Below, one piece after another: positions 56,637 to 64,000 of a DNA stretch of 64,000 nucleotides (position 1 is the stretch's first letter; each line of letters starts with the position of its first letter). Location of the stretch: assembly GCF_902459465.1 (NCBI RefSeq), contig NW_022985697.1, forward strand, positions 310,001 through 374,000, written 5' to 3'. A program made the translations under genes and the position numbers. Below the pieces are notes generated by a model. The model did not search any database, had not been told where the DNA came from, and was given only the letters and a program-made list of their open reading frames with translations. This DNA comes from Asterias rubens. Taxonomy: Eukaryota > Echinodermata > Asteroidea > Forcipulatida > Asteriidae.

Positions 56637-59499
56637 AAACACATGAGGGCACTATACAAGTGCACCTTTTACAGGGACGGTAAACATTGGCCGCATAGAA
56701 AGCAAGCAAACCAAATAAAAGTAAAAAAAACCATTGCAGACAAAAGGATGCTTCGATTCTATAAAGGATGGTGCATAAGGCCTATTGACCCCTTCAGGCC
56801 TCGACCTCTACAGCGGCCACTGCCGCGATGCACCAGCCAATTGCCGTGAAGCCCTTTTAAAAACACGTACCTTACGGCCACTTGGCCGTCGTGCCCTTTT
56901 CCATTGATTCCATAACATTATTTATTCGGAAAAGTTATTTAATGTTAACATTGTGACCCATTTAATTTATATGGAGGTAAAATTCGGAACGTACGATCCC
57001 TCACACTAGTTTTTCACAATGCTGCTTCTGTGCAATAAAAAATGTGTCGAGAATGTGGCATGGTAACCATATCAAACGTAGTTGAGCTGTTTACTACTAA
57101 AAACGCAGCACCAGACTACTCCAATGTATAAACTCGCTACAAGTCCCTACATTAAATTACGCATTTTCGCACATTTTCGTCCATTGAGATCTGTATTTGT
57201 AGCGGATGGGGCGGGGGAGGCCCGCGGCCGGGGGCTGGATATAGTCTATGTTTTTCCCCTGGCTATTTCGCTGGTGTCCAAGGCTTGTACTGGATTAATG
57301 TTTGTGACCCACCACTACCAGTGATCTGCCTGCATTGCGACTTTGTTTTTCATTGCCAAACACGTTTGTGTACACACAAAAGCGTGGAATTATAAAACGT
57401 CAAACGGCAGGGCCCTAATTTGGCAATCATCATACTCCATCAAGTTCATTATTGATTAATCAGCATGCCATCCCCACAAACGATACAAAAATAAGCAGGA
57501 AGGCGAAAGGGCTAGAGTGGTAGCAAAGTGCCAACTTTAGAAGCATTTTTTAATTAGGTGCGTTTGTTTACTTTTTTTATAGTAATTATTTAGCGCAGTC
57601 TAGCATGGCATAAACGCCGGCATGCAAAATACAACTTACAAGTTTAGCTAAATGCTAGGCCAATTATTTTGTGCTAAGGGGTTGAGGGTTCGTTTTTAAT
57701 TTTCTTACTCATATTTATATAAAAAAAGAAGGGAAAAAAAGAAATAAATAGTTTTCCAAATCATCGGATTTAGCTGAGCCTCCGGGTTGTTGGTGTATGA
57801 TGGGGGTTGTTGGCGTGGGGTGGGTGGGGCTCGTTTGTCTCGCAGAGTTGGGGTAGTGGTGAGCCAGAGACTAATTGATCTTTTTTCTTCAGATTAACAC
57901 GCAGGGAATTATTTTTCTTAATATTTTTTCTGTATGATTTTTTCAACAATTCTTTGTTCTGGAGCAACGATTTGTTTTCAGATGACCAGAAGGGAGTTTA
58001 ATTAAGTCGATGAATAAGGGTTAGGGGTAAGTTAATTACTGGGGTAATCGTTTGCAATTCGAGCGCTGCAAAAAAAGCTAAATAATTCAGAAACAAATAT
58101 TTTTAAACTTTTATTCAATTTCAGCGACAATGAAATAAATATGGGTTAGAAAGTTGACCACCATCTTGAAATCAGTGGAAAGTATTTTAACATAATCATC
58201 AACAAATAAAGGTTTGAAAATGGCCTTGGTGCCCTTTCAGTTGGCCTTGGTGTCGAGTCAAAGTCTAACTATATTTAATATTAATCACACACAAAAAAGT
58301 GGCGCCACCACTTTTTCATTTGATATGAAATAAAGTACCTAATTTACCTCAAAACAGTCTATTTACTCAATGATAATGATATATCCCTTTTTGTAAATGG
58401 TAAATATGGAAATTTAAAAAAATATGACTTTCTCGGTATCCAACCACCCAAAAAAATCAGAAGAATTTCCAGAGTAATTTCCAAACAAAAGTAGCTCAAA
58501 AAAATAGCCGACAGGGGTGAGTTTAAATTTTAAACTTAGAAAGTTTGGAGACTCACCTGGCAGGCCTGGTGAGTCACACAGACAGTGTGAACTGTCGACT
58601 TGTTACCGTTGAACTCTGTCGACTCTGCCATGTCTGCTGTCTGCTCTCTGCTCTGTGTGTGCTGTTGCTTTGGTCACTGGTGGTGGAATCCTGAACAGTT
58701 AGCTTTTTGGTCCACTGCCGGCCGCGCAGTGGCAATGCATGGGGTCTCAGCCAGACTGGCTGGCGAGTCCCGCTTTTGTAAAGTCAAACAAGAAAGGGAA
58801 AGAACTCTAAATACTCATTGAAATTTGACTGACCATGAGTCATGACTGAATGGAGAGTGGAGCTTGGACATGTCGGCTGGCTTTCTCTCAACGTTCAAAG
58901 TCAAATTGTGCGAGTCTTGCTAGTTTTTACGTGAAGAATCTGCTACTCCCCTCTCGTCCGTCAGTCAGAATTTGTACCAACCGCGCGTGGTCCACGTGCT
59001 GTCTAATCCCCAGACTTCTCTGTATGAACAAGAGCATGCACATGAAGGGGCACAGACTAATTAAAATAAATAACGTACCGCCCTCATGTGGCAAGGAACA
59101 AGTGGCAGAGGGAGGTGGGCGGGGATGTGTGGGGCATGGAAGAGGGGGGGAGGGGGGGGAGAGGAGCTTTTTGAACAGTCATCTGATAAAAATTATTATT
59201 ATGCGACACCACTTTCGCAAAACAAAGGTTTATCTGTAGGTTCTGGGTTTGCCGCCTCCTTATTCATGGAATGTGCCGCCCAGTGATGAAAAGTAGGTAG
59301 CACCGCCTATAATGTTCTCTTTTCAACCACGTCCACAGCATTGCTATTTAAAACAAAAACCTTTGCTAATTCATTGACTGATTTTTGCTGTTCGTAATTA
59401 TAGACGATACCTTTATATGAATCAGAAGTGCTTAAAAAGTATGTTTTTCTTCTAAATTTATGCATAAAGAGGCTTGATTTGTCACTCCCAAAACGCCAG
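56637..59499. other. unique DNA, no gene supported
   Basis: Short open frames only, none with splice sites or recognisable protein. GC-rich patches at 57,200-57,235 and 58,715-58,780, and purine runs at 59,100-59,165. Confidence 0.4.
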
Positions 59500-59504
59500 A
59501 AAGC

Positions 59505-59640
59505 TCAGAGCTCCAGACGGCTTCGCCCCCTGGACCCCCACCGGGGCTTCGCCTCTGGACCCCACCAGGGGCCGTAAGGCCGGCCCCTGGACCCCACCCA
59601 ATAAATTGATTCGAGCCCCCCCCCCCCCCTCTCAGATCAT
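59505..59640 (+). repeat. GC-rich imperfect repeat (CTGGACCCCACC units)
   Basis: Four spaced copies of CTGGACCCC with GGGGCTTCGCC and GGGGCCGTAAGG spacers, then a C run. Satellite-like; not coding. Confidence 0.6.
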
Positions 59641-60204
59641 AATCCTGGGTGCACCGTTGATGCATGCGCCAAATAAAAGAAACGGCCAAAATAACCCCAG
59701 CCAAACTTCATCACAAGTTTCATTAAGAAAAGTAAAGCTTACTTCTCGTTGTAAAATATTTGTATCGAAAGAATAACCGTGAAGCAATTAAAATTTTTAA
59801 TAATAAATATAAAAAACAAAACCATGTTGGTGATCAAGAAGGCCTTTAGAAAAACCCTGATTGAAAAAAAAAATTCCCTTTTTTAACAAATAGTTAGGCT
59901 CACTTTAATCCAAATGATTTGTCATTAAAACAGTCTATATCAAGGACCTGCTTTGCAAGTAACAACAACAAAAAACTAACTCTCCAGTATTTGGTAATAA
60001 TATCAAGGACAAGAACTCTCAAAGGACCGGTACCTTAATTTGAAAGGGGATGACAAACATCCAAGCAAGTAAGCTTAATGAATAAAAACAAAGCTTTTCT
60101 GAATGGAAGACTACCCTTTAAAGAGATCTCTCACAATAGCGCCCTCACTGAGGCAAGAGGAGATCATTAATACCAGATTTAGTGCGCCTTTATTAATGCT
60201 GTGC

Positions 60205-60409
<205 letters not shown>

Positions 60410-60479
60410 TCATTTTATCACAGCATGCAAAAGAAAGATCTCATTTTCCTTTGTGCCGGTAACTCCTCGAGTCGGGCTA

Positions 60480-60634
60480 CGTCCCGTAGCCTTAGATCTC
60501 AAGGGTCTTTCTCAGGATCCTCGCTGTTCCCAAAAGCGCTGCCTTCTGTAACAGATCTACCCTCACATTTGTCCCTATTTCATCTAGATGTTTCCCCAGT
60601 GCTTTGGGAATGGTGCCAAGTGCCAAGTGCTTCT
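60480..60634 (-). mobile_element. 3'-terminal fragment of a retroelement ORF
   Basis: On the reverse strand it reads LGTIPKALGKHLDEIGT, then VDLLQKAALLGTARILRKTL and a stop. The LLQKxALLGTARILRxxL pattern is familiar from C-termini of non-LTR retrotransposon proteins. It is followed by a short tail and the (AAT)n array at 60,205-60,409, consistent with an (AAT)n 3' end. The upstream coding part is replaced by the second microsatellite. Confidence 0.55.
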
Positions 60635-62536
<1,902 letters not shown>

Positions 62537-62582
62537 TGATCGGAGACTCCTGGGATACAATGGACGGCAGGAGACTTGTCAG
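62537..62582 (+). CDS. candidate first coding exon running off toward the window end
   Basis: ATGATCGGAGACTCCTGGGA opens MIGDSWDTMDGRRLVR and ends at CAG|GTAAAT; A of GACCATG-type context at -3. No following exon was identified before 64,000. Unknown product; may be chance. Confidence 0.2.
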
Positions 62583-63551
62583 GTAAATCCAGTGTACTCA
62601 TAAACATGTGAATGCTTTAGAACTTCGGAAACAATGGAAACTCTGAAGTGTCTTCTGCCACCTATGTTTCACAATCTCCAACTGAAGCTAGGTGTATTAA
62701 GCAGATGGCATTCCTCTTTTGTTGGCATTGTTTGATTGAGACTGGAGAGACCTGCCTCAATTTTAAACCAATATCTAGAAATGATAGACTGAGGGCTGAT
62801 TTCACAAAGCAATACAATTCATCAAAAGGCAACAGCCAAGATTACCATCGTGATCTATGTTGTGTGGTCACATTTTACTTCGGGGCCGTTCAAAATTAGA
62901 ACATTTTCACAAGAGTGCCACAATGACCTGAAGAAAAACAATTCCTTTGCCTTCCGAGTTTTCCCTATAGCGTCATTGGTTCTCTTCTGTGCTTTCCACA
63001 TGTTAGTATGGAACAGGCTATCGGGACCAGTGAAGAAACCATGCTCATGAGGCTGGTTCCAAATGGTCGACCACAGTAGCCAACCAATGGTCGACCAGCC
63101 TGGGTTCGAGTCAAAACAGTCAGCCTTTAGTTAACCATGGGGCGCACTTCACTTTGCTTTAAGGCTGATACTTTAGTAAAACCAAAGCATGAAAGACCTC
63201 TGAGAAGTGCTGAGCCAAAAGGACACCAGTCTAGAAAACTAAGTAAGTCAGAATCTGAGAGTTCCTGAGACTTATTCCAAGACCACCTAGTCCTCTGAGG
63301 GGGGTCAAAATTCAAGCAATACACTGTATCTGCAAATATGACCAAAGAATCCCACAAGTTTACCAAACTAATGTTACTTTGATCTACAACTGCATAATTT
63401 GGTTTGAATTCAAAGGTTAATTTCACATGTATGTTGCGTATATAAAACATAGAGTTCCACAAAAGAAAATCTGAATTGGTTATGAAACTCTGAATTAAAT
63501 ACCGGCCAATAAGCAAATTAATTTAAAAGAAGAGATCAACCATTGGTCTAG

Positions 63552-63670
63552 CAGGTTGAAAGGTTTTAGCAGGTGCCCTACAACAGGTTGAAATGTTTTA
63601 GCAGGTGCCCTACAACAGGTTGAAAGTTTTTAGCAGGTGCCCTACAACAGGTTGAAAGGTTTTACAACCC
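63552..63670 (+). repeat. 32-bp minisatellite
   Basis: Three and a half units of CAGGTTGAAAGGTTTTAGCA plus GGTGCCCTACAA. Confidence 0.9.
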
Positions 63671-64000
63671 TTTTCCAGACCATACAAAGTACAAAGGACA
63701 CAAGCAATGAAACGGCTCTATATAAGTGAACTATGACGGTTGTATATTTGTTGCTAGAATTACTCCACTGAGGCGGCTTTTCCATTCCCATCCAGAGTTC
63801 AACTTTCCTGTAAAAACTTTAAAATTATCAAAATTTCACACTCAGTTCTGTTGAAACATGATTTTGGATGGTAAATGCTTTCAATCTTTTCACGTCCTAC
63901 ATCCTTCCGGGTAAATGAAATAGTATTGGTGTATAAAAATGAGTAACTGCAACAAATGGTTGGCAGGAAGCCTTGCTACCTGCGGCTCCAATTTCGCCCA

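Noticed and set aside
58600..59286. several Cys- or Gly-rich open frames
   Set aside because: No splice sites, no similarity recognised, low-complexity composition.
63127..63516. 129-codon reverse frame near the window end
   Set aside because: No domain, signal or paralogue visible; its length is possible by chance in AT-rich DNA. A protein search would decide.

Overview
The window is eukaryotic: spliced genes with GT-AG introns, three tandem NLR (NACHT-LRR) loci, tRNA-derived SINEs, many short inverted-repeat transposons, a DIRS-type retroelement and long (ATT)n arrays. Expanded NLR families with a single large NACHT-LRR exon, together with a TTAA-flanked repeat and a tRNA-SINE that I recall from sea stars, suggest an echinoderm, probably an asteroid. 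The organism call rests on memory and is not proven by the sequence.

Layout. (1) 1-10,100: the 3' part of NLR copy A, frameshifted in its LRR region, plus a downstream segment carrying a reverse-strand DIRS-type gag/RT fragment and repeats. (2) 10,100-13,610: promoter-like DNA, including two hairpins, a CACGTG/CCAAT/TATA cluster, a bZIP-site cluster and a noncoding first exon. (3) 14,825-26,619: NLR gene B, whose coding exons all join in phase 1; its first coding exons encode a short outside-facing N-terminus, one transmembrane helix and an Arg-rich stretch. (4) 26,620-35,400: the same downstream segment as in A, with a solo LTR inserted. (5) 35,400-44,312: three tandem copies of the noncoding first exon and its promoter module, broken up by DNA transposons, a SINE and satellites. 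(6) 45,972-50,733: NLR gene C, again all phase 1, with a different, soluble N-terminus. (7) 50,734-56,085: third copy of the downstream segment. (8) 56,085-64,000: no gene I can support; a 508-bp inverted repeat, (ATT)n arrays and retroelement debris.

The three NLR exons lie 24.7 and 24.4 kb apart, so the locus is a tandem array with a period near 24.5 kb. The NACHT module is almost identical between copies, while differences concentrate in solvent-exposed LRR positions. What changes most is the N-terminus: B is predicted to be membrane-anchored and C cytosolic, joined to the same linker exon and NACHT-LRR exon through symmetric phase-1 introns. The linker ends in a short hydrophobic G/N motif that loosely resembles amyloid signalling motifs. 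The most interesting reading is an NLR array that swaps N-terminal modules and varies its LRR surface, with several alternative first exons. The splice models are mine, made by eye, and need RNA evidence.
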